From assembly GCF_033568475.1 (NCBI RefSeq), contig NC_133120.1, positions 91,964,151 through 92,028,150 on the forward strand: a stretch of 64,000 nt of DNA, written 5' to 3'. Positions 36,218 to 47,918 of this stretch are shown here, in pieces. The stretch is from Henckelia pumila. Taxonomy: Eukaryota > Streptophyta > Magnoliopsida > Lamiales > Gesneriaceae. The number at the start of each line of letters is the position of its first letter. The first letter of the stretch is position 1. A program made the translations under genes and the position numbers. A model generated the notes under the pieces. It had not been told where the DNA came from and did not search any database. It was given only the letters and a program-made list of their open reading frames with translations.

Positions 36218-38297
36218 TGTGAGGACCTCGGTTCTAATCGGCTAATATCGAATAATCAATAATTAAACATCATTAATCAAAAGACAAAGGAAAAAGAATT
36301 AAAAGAATTTTTTTTTGGATGAATAGTGCCGCGCTCGATCCTACGAGTTCGTAGGATCGAGCGCACCACAAATGCTCTAGGTGCTTCCCGAGAAATTCAA
36401 GGGCTGCGCTCGATCCTATGAACTCGTAGGATCGAGCGCACTCAAAAACGCAAGGTTTATGCCTCAACAAAGAACAGGCCGCACTCGATCCTACGAACTC
36501 GTGGGATCGAGCGCGCCCTCTGCCCGAAAAGCAACAGAACAGAAAATAAGGCTAACCAGCTCCATTCAAGCCATTCAATACTTCAAAATATAAATATGCA
36601 CTACAAACTCCACATGCATATTACAACACAAGATAGTTCTAAAGTTATACATCTAATCCAAACTATTAGAACATGCTTTCAATCTAAGTTTACAATCCAA
36701 AATACAAATTGAGTTCGAATTACAATTCGACTTCTACACACCAAGGCCTCACTCTATCACTCGACCACCTACCCATGCGATCTCTGACTCGGTCCTGCCC
36801 CACCTGTTGCCAAGCACACATACAAAGATAAGACAACAGTCGGATAATCCGGTGAGAATAATATTCCCAGTAAAAGAGACTAACATGCAATCTTACATAA
36901 ACATATCACAACATGGTATGCATCAATTCCACATAGAATATCAACTCAACATATACACAAGAAATCCATCTAAATGCGGAATAAAATGATATGCATGACT
37001 TTAAAAATCTGGGAATTATCAAGTCTGGATAATCGAAGGTACTCCGGTTATTTTCTTCCTCTATTTGGGATCCCGAGGACAAAATATCACACAAATCACA
37101 CCGACTCTCCCTTCGAGGTGGATAGTGTATATTTCAATCCTCTAGACTCTGTAGCAACTATAGAGAGTTACGTCAGTCATTGCAGTAAATCGCCTGCCAA
37201 TGCCCCCTACTATAGTTCTCATAACGTCTAACTTAAAAATGAATAAAGTCCATATGCTCAATATGCATGCAATGCAAATTATAACTCATTCAATAAATTC
37301 AAATAAATCAAATAACATGCAAGTATGTGATTTTTCCGGAACACTCAAATCAAGTCGGATTCGAGTCACTCATTCCATTCCAGTCTAAGTCATCTTATAC
37401 CTCTTCTCAAGACGTCGATGCTCCAAACCTGAGAACAACAATGATTCTTCAATCAGGATTCTTTCTAATATCCTTTAACGATAAAAAGAAAGTCGATACT
37501 GTACTGTCTCCAATCTCTAGAAATATTCAAATTCTACAAATCTCGCAAATCATGACCTTCAACTGAATCTGTAACAAAGATAATAAAGGCTCGAGATCAA
37601 TAACGATATCCAAATTTGACTGGAAGCGGTTCAATACAATCCAAACCAAAACTATAGCCCAAAACTCGAACCGGCGGCATAACGACTATATTTTGATCAA
37701 TCCGAAACCACAGACAACAGTTAATCAATACATAGAGCTCAAAATAATATCAATACAACCAAAATGGCTCAAACCCAACAAATCTCCAAAACCCAAATTT
37801 CGAATAATCTTTCAAAAATCATAACAATTCCGAACGACGCTCAAACGCAAAACCGACCGAGAGCAAACGATCAGAACTCTGCCAAGAACAACATACCCGA
37901 AACCCAATCGATTCTATCAACATCCGAAAAATGGAAAATGTCCGATCGAAGAAAAACTTATGCTATAACAGAGCTCTCGTTGCTGTGATCGCTAATCTGC
38001 CTTTAGAATTAAATTTCAACGGACGGATCGAGCTCGGGGTGAAATCTGAAAGCTTGAAGAAGCGTTTCCCAAGCTTCAATGGAGGGAGAGAGAGACGAGA
38101 GAGAGAGGAAGGAGAAGGAGTGGAGGAGGAAAATTCAAAACCATTATAAATATCTAACAAATCCCAAATTTGCGTTTTAGTCCCTGCAAATTCCAAAATT
38201 TGCCAAAAGAACCCCGGTCAAAATCAATTTGGCTCTTGCACTCTGCAAACTCTGATTATCTCAAATAAAGTCAATTAAGATAATTTCGGGCGTTACA
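36218..38297 (-). mobile_element. Solo LTR of a Ty3/gypsy (Tekay-like) element, 2.08 kb
   Basis: On the minus strand it begins TGTAACGCCCGAAATTATC and ends CCTCACA, the TG...CA ends of an LTR whose start resembles the TGTAACACCC LTRs at 25411. Flanks are TTAAG (left) and CTAAA (right); each is one change from the array's own CTAAG, so this is a decayed 5-bp duplication. No interior or second LTR is present. A CT/GA-rich run lies at 38081-38130 and three palindromes at 36331-36514. Confidence 0.8.
36331..36514. repeat. Three spaced 34-bp palindromes
   Basis: The first copy, 36331-36364, has 16-bp arms GCGCTCGATCCTACGA and TCGTAGGATCGAGCGC, perfectly complementary around GT. The second, 36406-36439, and the third, 36481-36514, match it with one to two mismatches between arms. 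Spacing is 75 bp. They lie near the 3' end of the LTR as read on the minus strand, probably in the transcribed R/U5 part, and would form strong RNA hairpins. Confidence 0.9.
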
Positions 38298-40031
38298 CTA
38301 AAATTCAAATAATATGTGAACAATAAATTACATATACGAACAACATAAAAACATTTCTTATTGCAGAAATTCGTCGAAGACTTGTTACGCGTTTAACTTA
38401 TAAACCATGGTAAAAAAAATGCATTACCTTGGCTGGAATACACGAACTACAACATATTAAGATACGAATAGATGAATTAAGTAGATGATATTCAGATTGG
38501 GAAGTAATATATTCGAAAATTACCTCAAAAAAAATGAAAAAGGCGTGGCCCGATCGAGATAAGCGGAAAAACAATATGCAAATGGTGTGCAAAAGAACTT
38601 CAAACGGACCAGGGAAGTTAATGAGAAATTCAAAAAAATAGACGGTTGTCTTGGATAAGATCGTGGGAATTATGATTTGTGATGAGGGAAGAGGTGGGTG
38701 GGGCGGCGGAATCCCAATGGTTTTGCCCAAAGCAAATAATCGATCCTTAATTGAGATATTTTTTTTTAATAAAATAATTGAGATAGGTCATACCAAAATT
38801 GACCGGCAATACCAAACAGTACGCGTATTTCAAAAAACATGGTAAAAATCAAAGAACGAAAGTAGATTAAAGTAAATTTTGCATACTAAGATTCAAATAA
38901 TATGTGAACAATAAATTACATATACGAACAACATAAAAACATTTCTTATTGCAGAAATTCGTCGAAGACTTGTTACGCGTTTAACTTATAAACCATGGTA
39001 AAAAAATGCATTACCTTGGCTGGACTACACGAACCACAACATATTAAGATACGAATAGATGAATTAAGTAGATGATATTCAGATTGGGGAGTAATATATT
39101 CGAAAATTACCTCAAAAAAATGGAAATGATGTTGCTCGATCGAGATAAGCGGAAAAACAATATGCAAATGGTGTGCAGAAGAACTTCAAACGGACCAGGG
39201 AATTTAATGAGAAATTCATAAAAAATAGACGGTTGACTTGGATAAGATCGTGAGGATTATGATTTGTGATGAAGGAAGAGGTGGGTGGGGCGGCGAAATC
39301 CCAATGATTTTGCCCAAAGCAAATAATCGATCTTTAAGTGAGATATTTTTTTTAAAATAATTGAGATAGACCATACCAAAATTGACCGGCCATACCAAAC
39401 AGTACGCGTATTTCAAAAAACATGGTAAAAATCAAAGAACGAAAGTAGATTAACGTAAATTTTTCATACTAAGATTCAAATAATATGTGAACAATAAATT
39501 ACATATACGAACAACATAAAAACATTTCTTATTGCAGAAATTCGTCGAAGACTTGTTACGCGTTTAACTTATAAACCATGGTAAAAAAATGCATTACCTT
39601 GGTTGGAATACACGAACCACAACATATTAAGATACAAATAGATGAATTAAGTAGATGATATTCAGACTGGGAGTAATATATTCGAAAATTACCTCAAAAA
39701 ATGGAAATGGTTTGGCCCGATCGAGATACACGGAAAAACAATATGCAAATGGTGTGCAGAAGAACTTCAAACGGACCAGGGAAGTTAATGAGAAATTCAA
39801 AAAAATAGACGGTTGCCTTGGATAAGATCGTGGGGATTATGATTTGTGATGAGGGAAGAGGTGGGTGGGGCGGCGGAATCCCAATGGTTTTGCCCAAAGC
39901 AAATAATCGATCCTTAAGTGAGATATTGTTTATAAAATAATTGAGATAGGTCATACCAAAATTGACCGGCCATACCAAACAGTACGCGTATTTCAAAAAA
40001 CATGGTAAAAATCAAAGATTGAAAATATATT
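38298..40031. repeat. ~585-bp tandem array, segment 3 (end of unit 12 to start of 15)
   Basis: Unit starts are at 38821, 39404 and 39984. Unit 12 measures about 588 bp after removing the solo LTR. Unit 15 is broken at 40031 by the copia-type solo LTR. Confidence 0.96.
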
Positions 40032-41889
40032 TGTAAGAGTGGGTGCCCAGTGAGCCAACTGTGTGGCTATGGGTTTTGATGACTCTTTGTATAAACAATC
40101 TTTTGTTTAATATTATTTACACTTTTATGGCAATGACTTTATATTACTTCATATTGTTATATTGTGATATACTATTGTTGTTTTGATAAAGACCTTGAAT
40201 ATACTATAGTGTATGTAAGATGTGGTAGAACATGGAGATGTCTATCATGAAATACATCTTATAGTCACTGTATATTCTAAAACCGTTCCTAGTCGATTGA
40301 GCCGTCCGATAATAAGGATAAGGATCGCTCGAGTTTGAGACTAGCATTTGCGATGCGGAGTACCACGTTTCATTGGTAGGGAACATGGAGATGTTCGAAG
40401 CATGCAAATGGATATTCATAGGATGAATAGTCGAACTACCCTATCCGGACTTTCCAAGTGGTTATCACTTATCGAGTGGATAAAGTCCGCGGTTTTGGTT
40501 GTACACCATTAGTCCTTACGACTTGAAACATCATGGAGACTCTATATGCTAGTGCTGTGCTTTGACTCGTTTACCGACTCTATGGGGGTCATCAGGTGTC
40601 GAGATTGGGTACAGTTACGACACATATAGGAGTCAATGCATTGTTGTCAAGGATTCACCACATACTTGCGAGTGTGGATATCCTATGCGATCTGAGGAGA
40701 TATTAGTGTGATAAATCTCTGGCCAGAGTAATTGATGTGATTTAAGAAATGGTTTCTTAGTAGCACATGCGATGTCACTAATTTGATCTTCAAGATGTAT
40801 TGCATAGTTATCGAATCTTGAGCGACTCTCGATATACCAATGGTTGTTGATTCGATCGGGATATATGGATGAAGGGACCGTACTGTACGCTAACCAAAAT
40901 CTACTGGTTCTTGTAGGCACTATCAGTGATACCTAGGGAATCATGGGGCGATGTTGCTAGGCGCTTTACCATGATTCGTTGGGCAAGTCGGAAAGTGTTG
41001 TTCCGAGTCACAAGGAGTTGTGAGCCCACGGCTAGCTGTATCCCTGAACCATTGAGGGTCACACAGTGTAATGGAGTTTTAATCCCCGTTGAGATAGTTA
41101 AATTTAAAGAGTTAAATTTAATGAACTAAGGAGTTGGACTTCTTAAATAAGAGTAAGGGAGTAGGATTTCCTAAAATGACATAGGGATGGACATTTTTGG
41201 AAACCACTGAATTCGGATTCAGGAAAATTTATTTTGACTTTAAAATGTGCAGAAATGGTTTCTGTGCACATTGGTGAAATCAGTTCATCAATCGGAGTCA
41301 CGATGAATTTTATATTAATTTCTGAACGAGCGGGCTTTGCTTGTCGGGCCCCAGCTTATGACTAATGGGCCCTAAGGTGTTAGTGGCCTGCATTATAAAT
41401 AAGTTATTTCAGTACAGAAATTACACACAACAGCTCATAATTTTTGAGAAGCAAAAATCGAACCCTAGCCTCTCAAAATTTCGGCCGTCCCCTCCCTGTC
41501 CTCTGCCCGAGACAATTCCGGTCTGTGATTTTGAATCGCAGTAAGGAATAGCGAATCAGATTCGTTTATTCTCTTCGCAGAAAACTTCTGATAGATTTTC
41601 TAGTGCAATCTATCAGAGGGATTTAAAACCTCATTCGTGGACCTGATTGAAGGAGTTCATCGGTTCCAGGGAGAGACAACAAGAGCAGATCAAATCTGTT
41701 GGTGTCCATTAATCTCGTTGCGAGATTGGAGGTAAAATTTAATAACTGTTATTTAAATTTTACACACACAATAATTTAATCGTTGAACGGTTGATACCCA
41801 CACCATGGAATTGTTCCATGATAAAAATTTTAAACTTCCGCTGCACCGGGTATCAATCGTGATTGATCTGAGAGCCGAGTTTTCCAACA
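40032..41889 (+). mobile_element. Solo LTR of a Ty1/copia-type element, 1.86 kb
   Basis: It begins TGTAAGAGTGGGTGCCC and ends TTTTCCAACA, and is flanked on both sides by the 5-bp duplication ATATT (40027-40031 and 41890-41894). No coding region or second LTR remains, so it is the product of LTR-LTR recombination. The block near 41000-41060 (GTGTTGTTCCGAGTCACAAG) and the TTCCGCTGCACCGGGTATCA end remind me of SIRE-like copia LTRs; this assignment is from memory. Confidence 0.88.
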
Positions 41890-42427
41890 ATATTAACGTA
41901 AATTTTGCATATTAAGATTCAAATAATATGTGAACAATAAATTACATATACGAACAACATAAAAACATTTCTTATTGCAGAAATTCGTCAAAGACTTGTT
42001 ACGCGTTTAACTTATAAACCATGGTTAAAAAATGCATTACATTGGCTGAAATACACGAACCACAACATATTAAGATACAAATAGATGAATTAAGTAGATG
42101 ATATTCAGATTGAGGAGTAATATATTCGAAAATTACCTCAAAAAATGGAAATGGTGTGGCCCGATCGAGATAAGCGGAAAAACAATATGCAAATGGTGTG
42201 CAGAAGAACTTCAAACGGACCAGGGAAGTTAATGAGAAATTCAAAAAAATAGACGGTTGACTTGGATAAGATCGTTGGGATTATGATTTGTGATGAGGGA
42301 AGAGGTGGGTGGGGCGGCGAAATCCCAATGGTTTTGCCCAAAGCAAATAATAGATTCTTAAGTGAGATATTTTTTTAAAAATAATTGAGATAGGTCATGC
42401 CAAAATTGACCGGCTATACCAAACAGT
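41890..42427. repeat. ~585-bp tandem array, segment 4 (end of unit 15)
   Basis: This completes unit 15 (48 bp left of the solo LTR plus this piece, about 581 bp). The array ends at CCAAACAGT, the normal unit boundary, so it contains a whole number of units. Confidence 0.95.
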
Positions 42428-42457
42428 TAGTATAATACCCTGAGCATTTATTAAATA

Positions 42458-42866
42458 CTAGCAACCGATGTACGCTATGCTTGTACATAAATAATTTAAT
42501 GTTTAATTATAATTATAATAAATATGAAATTTTAATATTTTGCAAATAATTTGTCGATATTAAAGAAATACAATGAAATTGATTGGAATGAATCCTTAAT
42601 TTTAGCAAGACATAAATAGTAGGTAATGAAATTGATTGGAATGAATCCTTAATTTTAGGAAGACATAAATAGTGGGTAATGAGGTGGTTTTTGATAATAG
42701 GAGTGAGAAATTTAACTACATTTTTACCATTTTACCCAATACTCTATATGAAGTACAATGCATGTTTGGGGGTTAAATTTGTAAATTTATGTTGGTGTCA
42801 TCAAACACACCAAAAGTAATTTTTAAATGGGTCTCAACTTTTATATAATAATAATAATAATATAGA
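42458..42866 (-). mobile_element. Mini-Helitron, 409 bp
   Basis: On the minus strand it starts TCTATATTATTATTATTATT after an A (base 42867) and ends with the GCATAGCGTACATCGGTTGCTAG type sequence cut by a T (base 42457). The hairpin is degraded. Its interior near the 3' end matches the Helitron segment at 16.9-17.0 kb. A ~53-bp segment (AATGAAATTGATTGGAATGA and following) is duplicated inside. It lies about 520 bp upstream of the serine-rich gene. Confidence 0.6.
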
Positions 42867-43027
42867 TATATAAAGAGATAGAAAGAGATATAATATAGAT
42901 GTTTTTTTTGAAAAAAGAAAAAGGAAAAAAAAAAAACTAGGGAGAGAGTTTTGGGTCGTGGAAATACGACCAATGTATTGAAACCAGCAAAGCACATGTA
43001 GTATCACCACCACAAGCATTATCGTCG

Positions 43028-43338
43028 CACGTGTCAGCCAATAAATACATATCCCATTTCAGCGACACATGGCTACTAAGTTATCCGCTATCAACCCCAC
43101 TCGATGTTCATTCCGTGAGTAACACGCGCACTATACTCACGGAATACGTAGCAATAACGCGCTTTCGGAGGCGTTAGAGAATCCCAAACTTGTTTTCCAA
43201 TACTTTTGTTGTGGGTGCCCACAGGAAACCAAACCCCATACAGATCCTTAACCAACTGCAACTCCATTCGATTCCTATCAGGATTCTCCCTATAACGCGT
43301 GGAATTTACGCAACTGCCATCAACTCCTCCTATATATT
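43028..43338 (+). promoter_or_regulatory. Promoter elements of the serine-rich gene
   Basis: CACGTGTC (G-box/ABRE core, 43028-43035) is closely followed by CCAAT (43038-43042). TATATATT lies at 43331-43338, about 52 nt before the ATG. The arrangement is typical of a plant promoter and suggests, but does not show, bZIP/bHLH or ABA control. Confidence 0.45.
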
Positions 43339-43389
43339 CGTACCCCGATACGTATCCTTTTTTAGTTTCTCCAATCCAAAGCGTAATCA

Positions 43390-43959
43390 ATGGCGTCCTC
43401 TGCGAAATCAAGGCCCTCTCAAGCTACGGCACTCCACAGCCACTTCCACCGCTCCCATTCGCCCAACCGCTTCTGCTCCTCCTCCATCTCCAGTTTCGTG
43501 GCCCGGCCCTCTCCGGCCCTCGCCCGCTCCACCAGCCCCAACCGGATCAGTCTCGGCCGATCGGATTCCCCCACCGTCCGATTTCCCACCTCCAACCACA
43601 GCCAGCACAACCAGAAGTCCAACACCAGGTCGCTCAGTTCAGCTCCGAGGAAGACGTGCGCGTGTTCTCCTACGACGCACCCGGGATCTTTTAGGTGCAG
43701 TTTACACAGGAACAGCCCTGCTTCGGGCCATGGAAATAATAGGCAGACGGCGTCTTATCGCTCCGGTAATCATCAATTGAATATGCGGAGATCTGCGATG
43801 ACGAATTCCTTGGTTCGAATCGGAACCGTCGAAGGGGATTTGGTGAGGAGGGCTCTGGCATCTTTGATTCGTCCGTCCTCGCACAGTCAGCGCCGCCGAG
43901 AGGATTTCAAGCCGCGGCCGAGCCGGTTGTCCGTAATGTCTAGGAACGGAGAATCTTGA
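43390..43959 (+). CDS. Serine-rich protein-like protein, complete, intronless
   Basis: This 189-residue protein is rich in Ser, Arg and Pro. It starts MASSAKSRPSQ and has repeated S-P-N-R motifs (residues 24-52). The conserved core KTCACSPTTHPGSFRCSLH (88-106) carries three Cys, and the conserved C-terminal part has RRSAMTNSLVRIG and LVRRALASLIRPSS (133-164). This is the layout of the plant serine-rich protein-like family of Arabidopsis At5g25280 and At5g11090. Its biochemical role is unknown. There is no signal peptide or membrane segment; basic composition and SP motifs suggest phosphorylation. The ATG was chosen because family members begin with the same MAS-S-KSR-like sequence. Overlapping frames here are GC-rich shadows. 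Confidence 0.9.
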   Translation: MASSAKSRPSQATALHSHFHRSHSPNRFCSSSISSFVARPSPALARSTSPNRISLGRSDSPTVRFPTSNHSQHNQKSNTRSLSSAPRKTCACSPTTHPGSFRCSLHRNSPASGHGNNRQTASYRSGNHQLNMRRSAMTNSLVRIGTVEGDLVRRALASLIRPSSHSQRRREDFKPRPSRLSVMSRNGES

Positions 43960-44452
43960 ATGAATCCGGAAGCGTGAAGGTTTGGGAGATGTGTACAGTT
44001 CTGGGTGTCAACTCAGTGGGTTGACTCGCTGAGTGGGATATAGAGTTCTGCGTTTTAGTGAAAGGGCTCGCATTATTTTCTTTCTTTTTACGGGAAAAAA
44101 GAATTGGTCTTTTTTTTTTCCCCTAATTGTAAAAACTTCGTGGGGAGTCTTTATTATAATTCCTCAATTTTTGCAGTGGGAAATTTCAAGTCCTCGTTGT
44201 GGGAATCGATTATTAGTTGTGTTTATTTTAGGGTCATATGTGAATCAGTCTCTATATATTTAGGAGAATAAAGTTCATCGTTATTCTGATTTTTCTAGAT
44301 TTATTTACAAAGCATTTTGATTCCTTTTTTGGCATGCCTGTGTAATGGAGTTTGGATGATTTTGCTTTTGATTCAAATTTCCGGAAATATGATAAATATA
44401 AGGATTTTGTTAGATTATGTCTGATTCTTTTTTCTTTTTGAAAGTGATTTTA
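43960..44452 (+). terminator. 3' UTR and probable poly(A) signal of the serine-rich gene
   Basis: AATAAA at 44267-44272 lies about 310 bp after the stop. The intervening sequence is T-rich with no coding signal. Downstream to 44452 I see nothing recognisable. Confidence 0.5.
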
Positions 44453-46110
44453 TCCTTACTATTTAATAATTGTGTTTACACATTAGAAAAACTGATTTGG
44501 TTTAATTAATGTTTAGGCTAAATTGCCCTTGCTAAAAATTCATAATTACATGTCATTGTAAATGCAAAAAACAAAAATCACGTTACAAAACCTATGTCCA
44601 AATTTGCCTTTTTTCCACTGCTCATTCCACAACTTACCTCACAATTTCAACCCACGTTTGTGTCTTCCCTACAACCGATTTCTCAAATCCAATCAGTTTC
44701 ATCTCCACTGTCATTGTCGCCCAAAAATACCTCAACTTTCATTCCTTCACTCATTGTTTTATCAAAGTATGTGGTTTAATTCCTTCAAAATTAATGGGAT
44801 AATTTTGCTTTCGGTCTTCACTTTACTTTCCTTATTTTTTGTTTTCCATTCAATTTGAGGATGGTGATACACTGAGAGTTTGAGACTGATCTTTTTTTTT
44901 TTTTGGATATAGCTGCTACTGCTTTGAACCTGTTTGATTAAATGTTCAAAAACAAACTTCATGCAACAAAAATTCTGTCACAACTTTCATGTTCTTTGTC
45001 ATCGTGTCGAGTGGTTGAGGGGGTTTCTCAAGATTGCAGATTTTGGTGGTATGATCAATATTACTCCTTTTTCTCTTTTTTGCATTTTTCTTTTGTTGGA
45101 TCTGCGTCTTTTTGAAATTTGGTGATACAAAATCTTCGTCTGGAACTGCATTCTTCAACTCCTTTTACTCTAATTTTTTTAAAAAATTATTTTCTGAATA
45201 TTATGCACCTGTATTTTTTTATTTATTTTTTGGTTGTATTTATGCACCTGTCAATGAGGAATCGAAATTTAAAACCATCACCCCCTACAAAATCTCAAAC
45301 TGACTACCAAGAAATGCTCGGTTTTTTTTAAAAAAAAAATTTAAAAGTTATTTATCCCAAAAAATTTGCAGAATCAGTTAGTTTCCACCGGTTAGTTTAG
45401 TGCATAAATATGTTTGTTGCTTCCACTTCTCAGATATGTTTCACCCTCTACTGAATTTTTTTCCCTCTTGAGTTTCGCTGCACTCAATCGCTTTTGTGGA
45501 TTGTGTTGCTCATTTTTCATCAATCGTGTTGCTCCAGTCTTTCATTTTCATCTCACATGGATGATTCAAGCCTCTATTCCTGAAATTTGTATTTACTCTT
45601 CAAGTTCATTGTATCACTTGACTACGTTGGTTGTGTTACTACACTTTTTTGTTCTCATCATCCATGGAGGATTCAAGGCATGATCAAAACTTTGTCTCAC
45701 GCGCCCCTGACTCATCTAATGGTAATTGCTTTTTTTAAAAACTTGGCATTTTCTTTGCCACTTTCTTGCTAATTTATTCAGTGCAGTTTTTTGAATTAGG
45801 TTGCAAGTATTTCGAAATAAGGCAATTTTTATTTGTTACTATTAGAGTTAAACATGTGAATAACTACTTTAATTCTCAACCTATAATTGGTACAATTTAA
45901 TTATTTGGTCTTATGTTGTTATCTTCAATTATTTGTGCTAATTCACCTTCATAATTTTACGTAGGTTTAGTTTTTGCTTTAAATTTATGAGTTTCTCTAC
46001 ATGCATGTGAATTTGTACACTTTCGCATGTCTTTCTCTGTTTCTCTAAACTCTTCATTATTTTTCTTCGTTGCAACTTAATGATTTTTGCAATAGACTAT
46101 AGTCTATAGA

Positions 46111-46200
46111 TTATTTGCCAGATAAAAATTCTCAAATGTTGAAACATGTTTGATTGTTTGTCAGATAAAAAATGTCAAATATTGAAACATGTTTGATTGT
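46111..46200 (+). repeat. Imperfect ~46-bp tandem duplication
   Basis: Two adjacent copies of a segment containing CAGATAAAAA and GAAACATGTTTGATTGT, with a few differences. It lies inside the proposed Helitron. Confidence 0.7.
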
Positions 46201-46650
46201 GCGTCTCCTATAGAAACGTTATATTTATATTTTTAACTTTTTAATCATAATTTTAAAGTTTAAATTTCTCATTCCTATCATTGTGGTTAGGTTGTACGTA
46301 TATATTTTCCCTTCTCATTGGTGTTTATATTTAATTTCTAATGTTTGACGGCTACTTTTATTAATCCACAAAAATTGTAATCTGAATAATATTTATTGAT
46401 TTCCATGTAAATATAAAAAAATTATAATTGTTAATTGATTTGATATATTGGTGTGCTAACTTAAAATAACTTTATGTTCATTACTATGTTATATTTAAAA
46501 TTGAAATGAGGTTGATGATGTTACATAGGGTTAATTAAGATTCTAATATATCCTTGAATTTTATTTTTTTTTGGAAGATAAATGTATCCTTCACTCTTAA
46601 TAATTCTCATACACATATTGTGTTGTCTCATGTTTTTGAAAATGACATTA

Positions 46651-46858
46651 GGAACAAGAGCATCACAATCGATATCTTGAAATATTGCAAATACGAGGCC
46701 GCGTCAGCGGCGTTCTTCAACAAATGAAGAGCATGAGGCGTATCTTGCACGTAGGCGTGCAAGATATCAAAGGCGTCGGATAGAATTATTAAGTACAACT
46801 AATGAAATCATGACCAACAATACAAGCACAAATCCAGTTGAACGTGCAGATGGAGGAG
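46651..46858 (+). pseudogene. Helitron protein N-terminal exon, relic
   Basis: The frame reads RPRQRRSSTNEEHEAYLARR then RARYQRRRIELL, an Arg-rich N-terminus like that of plant Helitron helicase-like proteins. It ends at a GT donor after GGAGGAG. A stop codon (TGA) interrupts the frame near 46678. Confidence 0.55.
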
Positions 46859-46997
46859 GTAGACTATATAACGGAAGTTGCATCAATTTTATTTTACAAT
46901 CATTATTTTTAAGTTGAATTAATTTAGTTCTATTTTCGAAAATTTTTCCATGTTACATATTTAATTTTGCCATTAATATTTGAAACTAATCTCATAG

Positions 46998-47126
46998 GTG
47001 ACGATGCTTCGTATTCTGTCTGGCACACTTCAACCTTACGTCCAATAACTTATAACACGTGTTATTCTACTTTTGAAAGCGGTGGCACAAGTGCAGTGCA
47101 TGTTCCATCTGCACAAACAGGTGCAG
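46998..47126 (+). pseudogene. Helitron protein second exon, relic
   Basis: An acceptor CTCATAG joins in phase with the preceding relic exon. The exon reads GDDASYSVWHTSTLRPITYN and ends QTGAG before a GT donor. It is probably the spacer region before the Helitron_like_N domain, which is absent. Confidence 0.45.
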
Positions 47127-47918
47127 GTTATTTTATTTCACTCATTAGATGTACACATATTTAAAACATATATTATATAACTATTTTTTATAATTTTTAA
47201 AATTGTTTTTGTTAATTATTATCATCATATTGTTATGTCAAGAGATAAATTTCATACCTCTTATACATGCACTAAAGTAATTGTTATTTTCAAATTTATA
47301 ACATCATCTTCACTAGCAAATATTAATTTTATCAAATATTGTGAAAATAATAACAACAAAATCAATGTAATATTTATTTGTTCATAAAATACTTATCTGA
47401 TCTTATTAGCTAAAACGTAATTAAATCATGATTAATTATTAACATTGTTCTACACACATAATTTTTAATTCGAATGCACAAACATCAGTAGAAATAAATA
47501 AACTATAGGATCTACAGAATTTAAACGAAACATTTTATGCAATGAAATTGTCTTCTTTTATATTTGATGATTTCGTATCCCAACAATATAAAGATCATAA
47601 TATTGTATCAACAAACATAATAAGGAATTTTTTTTAAAAAAAAATTAAGAAATAAGGACCGCAATATCAGTACAAAAATTTGGTGCTTGATTTATTTTGT
47701 TAATTAATTTTTTATTTTAAATTTTTTTTTACAATTCACAACATGTAAGCGGTGAACTTTCATGATTAAATTGTTTCATGTTAAATTTTTGCACTTTTCA
47801 ATTTCTTTAATTAAAAATTTTCTAATGTTGTAAGGTAGAATATATATTTTTCAATAATGAATTTGTTGTTGTTAAAATCAAAAATAATTTGTTCTGTGTA
47901 ACACATTGATTTCATAGA

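Noticed and set aside
36273..36593. Frames reading ARSYE(F/L)(I/V)GSSA repeats
   Set aside because: Translation of the palindromes in the solo LTR; not a protein repeat.
20707..42427. CRISPR-like array
   Set aside because: Units are ~585 bp, contiguous and without spacers, in a plant nuclear context.
43190..43780. Overlapping long frames across the serine-rich gene, both strands
   Set aside because: Only the frame at 43390-43959 has the conserved family motifs; the others are shadows in a GC-richer coding region.
44250..44275. Helitron 5' end at TCTCTATATATTTAGGAG
   Set aside because: Preceded by G rather than A, and better explained as the poly(A) signal region of the serine-rich gene.
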